From positions 62,001-126,000 of the forward strand of contig NZ_BEWC01000006.1 in NCBI RefSeq assembly GCF_003112575.1: a DNA stretch of 64,000 nt. The letters are read 5' to 3'. Below are positions 45,004 through 52,455 of this stretch, piece by piece. How positions within the stretch are numbered: position 1 is the first letter of the stretch; each line of letters starts with the position of its first letter. The position numbers and the translations under genes are program-made. A model generated the notes under the pieces. It made no database searches. It saw only the letters and a list, made by a program, of their open reading frames with translations, and had not been told where the DNA came from. The stretch comes from Streptomyces ardesiacus (GTDB taxonomy: Bacteria > Actinomycetota > Actinomycetes > Streptomycetales > Streptomycetaceae).

Positions 45004-46286
45004 GTGAGCTTCCCGTCGACGAGCGTGGCCTTGCCCCGCAGCCACGTGTGCGTCACACGGCCCGGCAGCTCACGACCCTCGTAGGGGGTGTTGCGGCTGC
45101 GCGAGGCGAAGCCCGCGGGGTCCACCTGGCCACGGTATGCCGCATCGACCAGGGTGAGGTTGGCGGGCTCACCAGCCGAGACGGGACGGCCGTGTCCGGT
45201 GGCCTGTCCGATCTGCGCGGGCTTGACGGACATCCGGTCGGCGACGCCGGCCCAGTCCAGCAGGCCCGTGTCCACCATGGTCTCCTGCACCACCGACAGC
45301 GCGGTCTCCAGGCCCACCATCCCCATGGCCGCCGCGGCCCACTCGCAGTCCTTGTCCTCGTGCGGGTGCGGGGCGTGGTCGGTGGCGACGATGTCGATCG
45401 TGCCGTCGGCGAGGGCCTCGCGCAGGGCCAGGACGTCACGCTCGGTGCGCAGCGGCGGGTTGACCTTGTACACGGGGTTGTACGACCGGACCAGCTCGTC
45501 GGTGAGGAGCAGGTGGTGCGGGGTGACCTCGGCGGTGACGTCGATGCCGCGGGACTTGGCCCAGCGGACGATCTCGACGGACCCGGCGGTCGACAGGTGG
45601 CAGATGTGGACGCGGGAGCCGACGTGCTCGGCGAGCAGCACGTCCCGGGCGATGATCGATTCCTCGGCGACGGCGGGCCAGCCGCCGAGGCCCAGCTCGG
45701 CGGAGACGACGCCCTCGTTCATCTGGGCGCCCTCGGTCAGCCGGGGCTCCTGGGCGTGCTGGGCGACGACGCCGTTGAAGGCCTTCACGTACTCCAGGGC
45801 GCGGCGCATGATCACGGCGTCGTGGACGCACTTGCCGTCGTCGGAGAAGACGGTGACGCCGGCCGCTGACTCGTGCATGGCGCCCAGTTCGGCGAGCTTG
45901 GCGCCCTCCAGGCCGACGGTGACGGCGCCGATGGGCTGTACGTCGCAGTAGCCGGACTCCTGGCCGAGCCGCCAGACCTGCTCGACGACGCCGGCGGTGT
46001 CGGCGACCGGGAAGGTGTTGGCCATGGCGAAGACGTTGGTGTAGCCGCCGCTCGCCGCCGCGCGGGTGCCGGTCAGGACCGTCTCGGAGTCCTCGCGGCC
46101 GGGCTCGCGCAGGTGGGTGTGGAGGTCGACCAGTCCGGGCAGCAGCACCTTGCCGTCGGCCTCGACGACCTCCGCGCCCTCGGCGGACAGGCCGGAGCCC
46201 ACCTCGGCGATCGTCGTGCCGTCGATCAGCACGTCCTGCGGCTCGCCGCCGAGCACCTTCGCACCGCGGATCAGGGTCTTGCTCAT
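45000..46286 (-). CDS. pyrC: Dihydroorotase
   Basis: The 428-residue class I dihydroorotase has the metal-binding DLHTHLREPGREDSETV (HxH, about residue 60), the substrate Asn/Arg segments, IVATDHAPHPHEDK with the catalytic Asp (about residue 315), and VFAMANTFPVADT. It closes carbamoyl aspartate to dihydroorotate. It starts 4 bp after the pyrB stop and ends in a GTGA overlap with the PH-like gene. Confidence 0.97.
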   Translation of the reverse strand: MSKTLIRGAKVLGGEPQDVLIDGTTIAEVGSGLSAEGAEVVEADGKVLLPGLVDLHTHLREPGREDSETVLTGTRAAASGGYTNVFAMANTFPVADTAGVVEQVWRLGQESGYCDVQPIGAVTVGLEGAKLAELGAMHESAAGVTVFSDDGKCVHDAVIMRRALEYVKAFNGVVAQHAQEPRLTEGAQMNEGVVSAELGLGGWPAVAEESIIARDVLLAEHVGSRVHICHLSTAGSVEIVRWAKSRGIDVTAEVTPHHLLLTDELVRSYNPVYKVNPPLRTERDVLALREALADGTIDIVATDHAPHPHEDKDCEWAAAAMGMVGLETALSVVQETMVDTGLLDWAGVADRMSVKPAQIGQATGHGRPVSAGEPANLTLVDAAYRGQVDPAGFASRSRNTPYEGRELPGRVTHTWLRGKATLVDGKLT

Positions 46287-46290
46287 CGTC

Positions 46291-47271
46291 TTACTTCTCC
46301 TCGGTGGGTCGGGCGTGGGCGACGGCGGGTTCGGCGCCGCCGAGCAGCAGGTAGAGGACGGCCATCCGCACGGAGACGCCGTTGGTGACCTGCTCGACGA
46401 CGGTGCAGCGGCCGGAGTCGGCGACCTCGGCGGTGATCTCCATGCCGCGGACCATCGGGCCGGGGTGCATCACGATGGCGTGGTCGGGCATCTTCGCCAT
46501 CCGGTCGCCGTCGAGGCCGTAGCGGCGGGAGTACTCGCGCTCGGTGGGGAAGAACGCGGCGTTCATGCGCTCGCGCTGCACGCGCAGCAGCATCACCGCG
46601 TCGGACTTGGTCAGGGTGGAGTCGAGGTCGTAGGAGACCTCGCAGGGCCAGGTCTCGACGCCGACCGGCAGCAGGGTCGGCGGGGCGACGAGGGTGACCT
46701 CCGCGCCGAGGGTGTGCAGCAGGTCGACGTTGGAGCGGGCGACGCGGCTGTGCAGGATGTCGCCGACCAGGGTGACGCGGCGGCCGTCGAGGTCCTTGCC
46801 GAGGCCGGCGTCGGGGCCGACCAGGCGGCGGCGCATGGTGAAGGCGTCCAGGAGGGCCTGGGTGGGGTGCTGGTGGGTGCCGTCACCGGCGTTGATGACG
46901 TGGGCGTCGATCCAGCCGGAGGTGGCCAGGCGGTAGGGGGCGCCGGAGGCGCCGTGCCGGATGACGACGGCGTCGACGCCCATGGCCTCCAGGGTCTGGG
47001 CGGTGTCCTTGAGGGACTCGCCCTTGGAGACGCTGGAGCCCTTGGCGGTGAAGTTGATGACGTCCGCGGACAGCCGCTTCTCGGCGGCCTCGAAGGAGAT
47101 CCGGGTCCGGGTGGAGTCCTCGAAGAAGAGGTTGACGACGGTACGGCCGCGCAGGGTGGGCAGTTTCTTGATCGGCCGGTCCGCGACCCGGGCCATCTCC
47201 TCGGCGGTGTCGAGGATCAGGACGGCGTCGTCGCGGGTGAGGTCGGCGGCCGAGATGAGATGACGCTGCAT
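46291..47271 (-). CDS. pyrB: Aspartate carbamoyltransferase catalytic subunit
   Basis: The 326-residue enzyme condenses carbamoyl phosphate and aspartate. It has the carbamoyl-phosphate loop VNLFFEDSTRTRISFE (about residue 50), the loop AGDGTHQHPTQALLDAFTMR (about 133), and the aspartate-binding LLRVQRERM. No pyrI regulatory subunit is present, as expected for actinobacteria. It follows pyrR after 113 bp. Confidence 0.97.
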   Translation of the reverse strand: MQRHLISAADLTRDDAVLILDTAEEMARVADRPIKKLPTLRGRTVVNLFFEDSTRTRISFEAAEKRLSADVINFTAKGSSVSKGESLKDTAQTLEAMGVDAVVIRHGASGAPYRLATSGWIDAHVINAGDGTHQHPTQALLDAFTMRRRLVGPDAGLGKDLDGRRVTLVGDILHSRVARSNVDLLHTLGAEVTLVAPPTLLPVGVETWPCEVSYDLDSTLTKSDAVMLLRVQRERMNAAFFPTEREYSRRYGLDGDRMAKMPDHAIVMHPGPMVRGMEITAEVADSGRCTVVEQVTNGVSVRMAVLYLLLGGAEPAVAHARPTEEK

Positions 47272-47384
47272 CTGTCAGGCTCCGTAGGGCGATTCATGCG
47301 AAAGAGCGGGATAATTCGGGCGGCCGGGCGCGCGCGAGGGCACGCCGAGCACCCGTACGGCACGGGTGGGCTCGTACGCGGGTG

Positions 47385-47990
47385 CTACGGGTGGGCGCCC
47401 GGGGCGTCCGGCTTGGCACCGAGCAGTACGGTGTCGCGACCGTCCTCCTCGGCGAGCTGGACCTTGACCGTCTCCCGCAGCGACGTCGGGAGGTTCTTGC
47501 CGACGTAGTCGGCGCGGATGGGCAGTTCGCGGTGGCCGCGGTCGACGAGGACGGCGAGCTGCACCGCGCGCGGGCGGCCGATGTCGTTGAGCGCGTCGAG
47601 GGCGGCGCGGATGGTGCGGCCGGAGAAGAGCACGTCGTCGACGAGGACGACGAGGCGGCCGTCGATGCCGTCACCGGGGATCTCGGTGCGGGCGAGGGCA
47701 CGCGGCGGGTGCATGCGCAGGTCGTCGCGGTACATGGTGATGTCGAGCGAGCCGACCGGGATCTTGCGCTCGGTGATCTGCTCGAGCTTGTCGGCGAGCC
47801 GCCGGGCGAGGAAGACGCCGCGGGTCGGGATGCCGAGGAGCACCACGTCGTCGGCGCCCTTGGCGCGTTCGACGATCTCGTGGGCGATGCGGGTGAGCAC
47901 CCGCGCGATGTCGGGCCCTTCCAGAACGGGCCGGGCCTCGGACTGCGCGGCCGGCTGCGGGCCGCCCTGCTTTTCCTGCTGCTTGTCCAT
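47385..47990 (-). CDS. pyrR: PyrR, bifunctional pyr operon RNA-binding regulator/uracil phosphoribosyltransferase
   Basis: The 201-residue protein has the PRPP-binding motif VVLVDDVLFSGRTIRAALDA (about residue 113) and the PyrR core GIPTRGVFLARRLADKLEQI. When bound to UMP it binds a hairpin in pyr mRNA and lowers expression of the operon. An RNA element fitting its target lies 19-36 bases before its own start, next to the ribosome binding site, so PyrR probably controls translation of its own operon. It opens the eight-gene pyr operon and is divergent from bldD. Confidence 0.96.
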   Translation of the reverse strand: MDKQQEKQGGPQPAAQSEARPVLEGPDIARVLTRIAHEIVERAKGADDVVLLGIPTRGVFLARRLADKLEQITERKIPVGSLDITMYRDDLRMHPPRALARTEIPGDGIDGRLVVLVDDVLFSGRTIRAALDALNDIGRPRAVQLAVLVDRGHRELPIRADYVGKNLPTSLRETVKVQLAEEDGRDTVLLGAKPDAPGAHP

Positions 47991-48008
47991 ACGAAACGGA
48001 CCCCCTTC

Positions 48009-48026
48009 TCCGCCTCACGGGACGGA
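48009..48026 (-). promoter_or_regulatory. Predicted PyrR-binding hairpin beside the pyrR ribosome binding site
   Basis: On the minus strand TCCGTCCCGTGAGGCGGA folds as UCCG-U-CC-(CGUGA)-GG-CGGA: a stem with one bulged U and a CGUGA loop, matching the CNGNGA-type loop known to bind PyrR. GGAGAAGGGGG starts inside the 3' arm and is the ribosome site for the ATG at 47990. The arrangement suggests translational repression and not transcription attenuation. Confidence 0.75.
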
Positions 48027-48188
48027 CCTTAAAGGACGTCGGATTTGCGCCACCTACGGTACCAGGCCCGCGGAACCGGTCCGGCGGCCCCCCTGACACG
48101 CCCCCGTCACCCCTGTGCCGCACCGCGGTCACCCGTCCGGAGCAGCGGCGGGCGAATACCACGGAAGCGTCGGTGCGGACCATTCGGC

Positions 48189-48231
48189 TTGACGCAGGAG
48201 AGTAACGCTGCGTAACCTCACAGTGAGTTAC
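48189..48231 (+). promoter_or_regulatory. bldD promoter overlapped by two BldD boxes
   Basis: TTGACG (48189-48194) and TAACCT (48213-48218) are a -35/-10 pair with 18-bp spacing. TAACGCTGCGTAAC (48203-48216) fits the published BldD consensus TNACNCWGNGTNAN at every fixed position. TCACAGTGAGTTAC (48218-48231) fits with one mismatch. Binding there would block the promoter, consistent with BldD autoregulation. Confidence 0.85.
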
Positions 48232-48287
48232 CAGCCGCGCGGCCGACAACAGCGCCTGCCGCGTCGACACCTTGTCCGGGGAGCCAT

Positions 48288-48791
48288 ATGTCCAGCGAAT
48301 ACGCCAAACAGCTCGGGGCCAAGCTCCGGGCCATCCGCACCCAGCAGGGCCTTTCCCTCCACGGTGTCGAGGAGAAGTCCCAGGGCCGCTGGAAGGCCGT
48401 CGTGGTCGGCTCGTACGAGCGCGGCGACCGTGCCGTGACCGTGCAGCGCCTCGCCGAGCTGGCGGACTTCTACGGCGTCCCCGTACAGGAGCTGCTGCCG
48501 GGCACCACCCCGGGCGGTGCCGCTGAGCCGCCGCCGAAGCTGGTCCTGGACCTGGAGCGGCTGGCCACCGTGCCGGCCGAGAAGGCGGGCCCGCTCCAGC
48601 GCTACGCGGCGACGATCCAGTCGCAGCGCGGTGACTACAACGGCAAGGTGCTCTCGATCCGCCAGGACGACCTGCGCACGCTCGCCGTCATCTACGACCA
48701 GTCGCCCTCGGTCCTCACCGAGCAGCTGATCAGCTGGGGCGTCCTGGACGCGGACGCCCGCCGCGCGGTGGCGTCCCACGAGGAACTCTGA
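48288..48791 (+). CDS. bldD: BldD, c-di-GMP-dependent master regulator of development
   Basis: The 167-residue protein has an N-terminal XRE-type helix-turn-helix (residues 8-70, LGAKLRAIRTQQGLSLHGVE, WKAVVVGSYERGDRAV) and a C-terminal domain that binds the c-di-GMP tetramer through the RxD-(8)-RxxD motif. Here these are Arg114-Gly-Asp116 and Arg125-Gln-Asp-Asp128, all intact. c-di-GMP-bound BldD represses sporulation genes during vegetative growth. The ribosome site GGGGAG precedes ATG. The promoter carries two BldD boxes, and a very strong terminator follows. Confidence 0.98.
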   Translation: MSSEYAKQLGAKLRAIRTQQGLSLHGVEEKSQGRWKAVVVGSYERGDRAVTVQRLAELADFYGVPVQELLPGTTPGGAAEPPPKLVLDLERLATVPAEKAGPLQRYAATIQSQRGDYNGKVLSIRQDDLRTLAVIYDQSPSVLTEQLISWGVLDADARRAVASHEEL

Positions 48792-48816
48792 GCCGCTGCC
48801 GCCTCAGCAGAAACGT

Positions 48817-48870
48817 GCCGCCGGGGTGGCTGGAACCGAATGGTCGGTTCCAGCCACCCCGGCGGCTTTT
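48817..48870 (+). terminator. Very strong intrinsic terminator after bldD
   Basis: A perfect 23-bp stem pairs 48817-48839 with 48844-48866 over a 4-nt ATGG loop, followed by TTTT. It lies 25 bp after the bldD stop and insulates it from the convergent nusB-efp unit, about 150 bp further on. The rest of that 229-bp gap shows nothing recognisable. Confidence 0.95.
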
Positions 48871-49020
48871 CACGCTTCGTGAGAGCAGCGCCGCGAGGGG
48901 CGCGGGCCTGTGCCGATCTCGCGGCGGCGGCCGCGTGGGCGCGAGCCGCCACGGACGACCCGCGGCCGCCCGTGCCGCCGCACCCGACGGCGCCACGTCC
49001 CCGCAGCAGAACCTGCGGAG

Positions 49021-49449
49021 CTACTCGCGGCGCAGCGAAGGCTTCAGGTCCTTCAGCCGGCCGAGCAGGCCGTTGACGAACGCCGGGGAGTCGTCCGTGG
49101 AGAACTCCTTCGCCAACTGCACCATCTCGTCCAGGACGACGGCGTCCGGGGTCTCGTCGACCCAGATCAGCTCGTACGCGCCCAGGCGCAGGATGTTGCG
49201 GTCGACGACCGGCATCCGGTCGAGTGTCCAGTCGACCGAGTACTGGGCGATCAGCTCGTCGATGCGCCCGGCACGCTCGGCGTACCCCTCGACCAGCTCC
49301 ATCGTGTACTCACTCACCGGCGGCTGCCGGGTGTCGGACCGGGAGTGCCGGACCCAGTCGGCGAGCACCGTCAGGACGTCGGCGCCGCGCTGATCGCCCT
49401 CGAAGAGGATCTGGAAGGCGCGCTTGCGGGCCGTGTTGCGAGCAGCCAC
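49021..49449 (-). CDS. nusB: Transcription antitermination factor NusB
   Basis: The 142-residue all-helical protein has the NusB pattern: ARNTARKRAFQILFEGDQRG at the start, VDRNILRLGAYELIWVDETP and VVLDEMVQLAKEFSTDDSPA with the final FVNGLLGRL. With NusE it binds boxA RNA and supports rRNA transcription. It begins 2 bp after the efp stop, so both are cotranscribed. Confidence 0.96.
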   Translation of the reverse strand: MAARNTARKRAFQILFEGDQRGADVLTVLADWVRHSRSDTRQPPVSEYTMELVEGYAERAGRIDELIAQYSVDWTLDRMPVVDRNILRLGAYELIWVDETPDAVVLDEMVQLAKEFSTDDSPAFVNGLLGRLKDLKPSLRRE

Positions 49450-49451
49450 GG

Positions 49452-50018
49452 TTAGCTGTTCACCCGGCCGAGGTAGTCGCTCGTACGGGTGTCGACCTTG
49501 ATCTTCTCACCGGTGGTGATGAAGAGCGGGACCTGGATCTGGTGGCCGGTCTCCAGCGTGGCGGGCTTGGTGCCGCCGGTGGAGCGGTCGCCCTGGACGC
49601 CGGGCTCGGTCTCCTGGACGGTCAGCTCGACGGCGGCGGGCAGCTCGACGAAGAGCACCTCGCCCTCGTGCTGCGCGACGGTGGCCTCGAAGCCCTCGAC
49701 GAGGAAGTGGGCGGCCTCGCCGACGACCTTGCGGTCGATCATCAGCTGGTCGTACGTCTGCATGTCCATGAAGACGAAGTACTCGCCGTCCATGTACGAG
49801 AACTGCATGTCACGCTTGTCGACAGTGGCCGTCTCGACCTTGACCCCGGCGTTGAAGGTCTTGTCGACGGTCTTGCCGGAGAGCACGTTCTTGAGCTTGG
49901 TGCGCACGAAGGCCGGGCCCTTGCCGGGCTTGACGTGCTGGAACTCGACGACGGACCAGAGCTGGCCGCCTTCGAGCTTGAGCACCAGGCCGTTCTTGAG
50001 GTCGTTCGTGGAAGCCAC
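49452..50018 (-). CDS. efp: Elongation factor P
   Basis: The 188-residue protein has three beta-barrel domains of EF-P. The ribosome-facing loop HVKPGKGPAFVRTKLKN carries the conserved Lys at about residue 33. PIFITTGEKIKVDTRTSDYL-like signature residues near the C-terminus (FITTGEKIKVDTRTSDYLGR) are intact. EF-P relieves stalling at polyproline stretches, useful in this Pro-rich proteome. No EpmA/EarP-type modification gene is nearby. It leads efp-nusB, downstream of the M24 peptidase homologue. Confidence 0.97.
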   Translation of the reverse strand: MASTNDLKNGLVLKLEGGQLWSVVEFQHVKPGKGPAFVRTKLKNVLSGKTVDKTFNAGVKVETATVDKRDMQFSYMDGEYFVFMDMQTYDQLMIDRKVVGEAAHFLVEGFEATVAQHEGEVLFVELPAAVELTVQETEPGVQGDRSTGGTKPATLETGHQIQVPLFITTGEKIKVDTRTSDYLGRVNS

Positions 50019-50083
50019 GGTTGGGGAATCTCCTGGACTGGACTGACGTGGACGACCTCGGGTACGCGCGCCCAGCGGCGAGG

Positions 50084-51190
50084 CTAGAGCGCGAGCAGCT
50101 CCTTGGTCGTGATGGTGAGTAGCTCGGGTCCGCCGTCCGCCTCGGGGCGCACGACGAGCGTGTCATCGATCCGGACCCCGCCCCGGCCCGGGAGGTGAAC
50201 CCCCGGTTCGACGGTGACCGGCACACAAGCGTCCAGTTTACCCATGGCCGCGGGGGCCAACTGCGGGTCCTCGTCGATTTCGAGCCCGACACCGTGACCG
50301 GTGAGTGCCGGAAGGTTCTCCGCGTACCCCGCCGAGTCCAGTGCCTGGCGGGCCGCGCGGTCCACATCGCGGCAGGCGGCACCGGGTGCGAGGGCCTCAC
50401 GTCCGGAGCGCTGGGCGGAGAAGACGAGGTCGTACAACTCGATCTGCCAGTCGGCCGGCGAGGTGCCGATGACGAACGTGCGGCCGATCTCGCAGCGGTA
50501 TCCGCGGTACGTCGCGCCCAGGCACACGGAGAGGAAGTCGCCCTCCTCGACCCGACGGTCGGTGGGCCGGTGGCCGCGGCGTCCCGAGTTCGGTCCGGTG
50601 CCGACGGAGGTGGGGAAGGCGGGGCCGTCGGCACCGTGGTCGACGAGGCGGCGTTCCAGCTCCAGGGCGAGATGCCGCTCGGTGCGGCCGACCAGGATGG
50701 ACTCCAGGAGCTCGCCCAGTGCCTGGTCGGCGATCTCGGCGCCGATGCGCAGGCAGGAGATCTCCTCCTCGTCCTTGACGACCCGGAGCTGTTCGACGGC
50801 CTGTCCGAGGTCCGTCAGGCGCAGGCCGGGGGCGATCGAGGTCATCGCCCGGTGCCGGACCACGGTGAGGTGGTGGTCCTCCGTGGCGAGGGACTCGGCG
50901 CCCTGGTCCGCGGCGAGGCCGGTGGCCGTGACGGCCGGGTCGCCGCCGGGGCCGGGCAGGGTGCGGACCGCAAGGGACTCGTCGGGCCGGCCCTCGGTCG
51001 GCCGGTCGTCCGGGGGGCCCGAGCAGACCAGCAGGTCCTCGGTCCTGCCGAGCAGCAGCACGGCGCCGTGCGGCGCCGCGCCCGCGAGATAGCGCACGTT
51101 GGCGGGCCGGGAGACGAGCGCCGCCGCGCTGCCGCCCGCGTTGCAGCGTTCCCGTAGGCGCGTCCGGCGGGCCGCGTAGACCTCTGACAT
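50084..51190 (-). CDS. M24 peptidase-like protein (Xaa-Pro aminopeptidase/PepQ homologue) with altered metal ligands
   Basis: The protein has 368 residues: a creatinase N-terminal domain (about 1-135) and a pita-bread M24 domain. It sits where Streptomyces have their pepQ/pepP-like gene before efp. The expected ligand segment (V/L)DxGaxxxGYxSDxTRT reads SVCLGATYRGYRCEIGRTF: the first metal Asp is replaced by Cys and the second by Glu. The His in GHGVGLEIDEDPQL and Glu in VTVEPGVHLPG are kept, and the last ligand is Asp instead of Glu (RIDDTLVV). Either metal binding is altered or the protein is no longer a peptidase. Confidence 0.8.
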   Translation of the reverse strand: MSEVYAARRTRLRERCNAGGSAAALVSRPANVRYLAGAAPHGAVLLLGRTEDLLVCSGPPDDRPTEGRPDESLAVRTLPGPGGDPAVTATGLAADQGAESLATEDHHLTVVRHRAMTSIAPGLRLTDLGQAVEQLRVVKDEEEISCLRIGAEIADQALGELLESILVGRTERHLALELERRLVDHGADGPAFPTSVGTGPNSGRRGHRPTDRRVEEGDFLSVCLGATYRGYRCEIGRTFVIGTSPADWQIELYDLVFSAQRSGREALAPGAACRDVDRAARQALDSAGYAENLPALTGHGVGLEIDEDPQLAPAAMGKLDACVPVTVEPGVHLPGRGGVRIDDTLVVRPEADGGPELLTITTKELLAL

Positions 51191-51286
51191 GAGCCGAGCG
51201 TATGGCTCCCCCGGTGGGTGCGCCGCTCGGGTGGGCCGAGTGGGCGGGGCCGGGGGATGCCGGGTGCGCCAAGCGGGGCGGGGGCT

Positions 51287-51360
51287 TGTTGTCGTGCGGC
51301 GTCCGACCGGCCGGTGGGGGCCGGTCGCGCAGTTCCCCGCGCCTCTTGCGGGTCCCCGCG
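51287..51360. repeat. Streptomyces-type dispersed intergenic repeat
   Basis: The segment TTGTTGTCGTGCGGC, then a hairpin GACCGGCC (51305-51312)/GGCCGGTC (51319-51326), then CGCGCAGTTCCCCGCGCC is an element I recognise from many Streptomyces intergenic regions, where it occurs in many copies. It sits between the P-loop gene stop and the peptidase gene start, and may serve as terminator for the former. Confidence 0.6.
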
Positions 51361-51361
51361 C

Positions 51362-52288
51362 CTACCAGTTCGGGGGGCTGGCTATGGAGCGGGAGAGGAC
51401 TTCGTCCAGGAGCTGGGCGGTTTCCGGTATGTCGAGTTGGGAGTTGTCGATGATGGGGAGGCCGGAGCCGTACCAGCCGGCCATGCGGCCGTGGATGCGA
51501 GCGACCTCCTCGTCGGTGAGGCGGCGGTTGCCACTGCGTTCGGCGTTGCGCTCCAGGACGATGTCCAGGCCGGGCAGGAGGACGACCGGGAGCAGACCGG
51601 GGCCGACGTGCCGCTTCCAGCCGCCGAGGCCGACGACCGGGCGGTCCGGGAAGACGGCGTCGTCGAGGATGCAGGAGATGCCGTTGGCGAGGAAGTTGCG
51701 CGCGGAGAAGCCGCAGGTGCGGCGGGCCAGGCGGTACTGGGCCTCCGAGTGCTCGTTCCACCCGGTCTGGGGGTCGGCGAAGCCGGAGCGGACCCATTCG
51801 CGGACGTCGTCGAGGCTGATGTGCGCGGTGGGGACCCGGCGGTGGTCCGCCCAGTACTTGGCCACGCTGGTCTTGCCGGCCCCCGCCGGGCCTATGAGCA
51901 GTACGGCGAGGGTGGTCGTGGTGGGGTCGGGCGCGGCGGCCGCGGCGGGCGGCACGCTGGGCACGGCCACCGGGGCGCCCGGCGGCAACGGCACGTGACC
52001 GGTGGTGTCCGGCACGGGCGCGGCGGCGGCCGGCGGGTGCGGTCCCGGGCCCGGGACCGGCGGAGGGGAGGCCGGCCCGGAGACCGGCTGGTGCGGGGCG
52101 GACCCCGGTGCCGGCTGCTGCGGGGCCGGGGCCCGGCGCGGTGCCGTGGGGTGGCCCGGCGCCGGGGGCGGTACGGGGGCGGGTCCCTGGGGGGAGCCAG
52201 GGTGGGGTGCGGCCGGGGACCAGCCGAGGGCGGGTCCGTGCCCCGGCTGGTGGGGCGGCGGCAGCGGAGAACCCACTGGGTACTGCAT
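51362..52288 (-). CDS. P-loop ATP-binding protein with Pro-rich N-terminus (kinase/zeta-toxin-like fold)
   Basis: The protein has 308 residues. The first 125 are low-complexity Pro/Gly/Ala/His. The rest is a P-loop NTPase domain starting AVLLIGPAGAGKTSVAKYWA (Walker A), with HISLDDVREWVRSG and ILDDAVFP as likely Asp-containing strands and an Arg-rich lid (LERNAERSGNRRLTDEEVAR). The layout is that of small-molecule kinases and zeta-toxin relatives, but no substrate motif is seen. ATG at 52288 follows GGAG; a longer reading to 53044 overlaps aroB and the terminator and is rejected. Confidence 0.8.
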   Translation of the reverse strand: MQYPVGSPLPPPHQPGHGPALGWSPAAPHPGSPQGPAPVPPPAPGHPTAPRRAPAPQQPAPGSAPHQPVSGPASPPPVPGPGPHPPAAAAPVPDTTGHVPLPPGAPVAVPSVPPAAAAAPDPTTTTLAVLLIGPAGAGKTSVAKYWADHRRVPTAHISLDDVREWVRSGFADPQTGWNEHSEAQYRLARRTCGFSARNFLANGISCILDDAVFPDRPVVGLGGWKRHVGPGLLPVVLLPGLDIVLERNAERSGNRRLTDEEVARIHGRMAGWYGSGLPIIDNSQLDIPETAQLLDEVLSRSIASPPNW

Positions 52289-52364
52289 CCGGTGCCACTC
52301 CGTCTCGTACAGGCGATGGGCGCTGGCGGCGGGAAGGGGGCCCGCCGTTCTGCTACGGAACGGT

Positions 52365-52404
52365 ACCGCCCCCGGCCGTTGTTTGGTGAACGGCCGGGGG
52401 CGGT
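52365..52404 (-). terminator. Intrinsic terminator after aroB
   Basis: A perfect 16-bp stem (52365-52380 ACCGCCCCCGGCCGTT with 52389-52404) closes over an 8-nt loop, 51 bp past the aroB stop and before the P-loop gene start. It ends the aro operon. Confidence 0.88.
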
Positions 52405-52455
52405 CCGACGTGCCCGTCCGGCAGGGCGAATCGGACGGAAGAGCCCACCCGGGTA

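Noticed and set aside
47350..47368. 7-bp hairpin just after the pyrR stop
   Set aside because: Stem is short and has no T-run; pyrB must be read through. Not called as a terminator.
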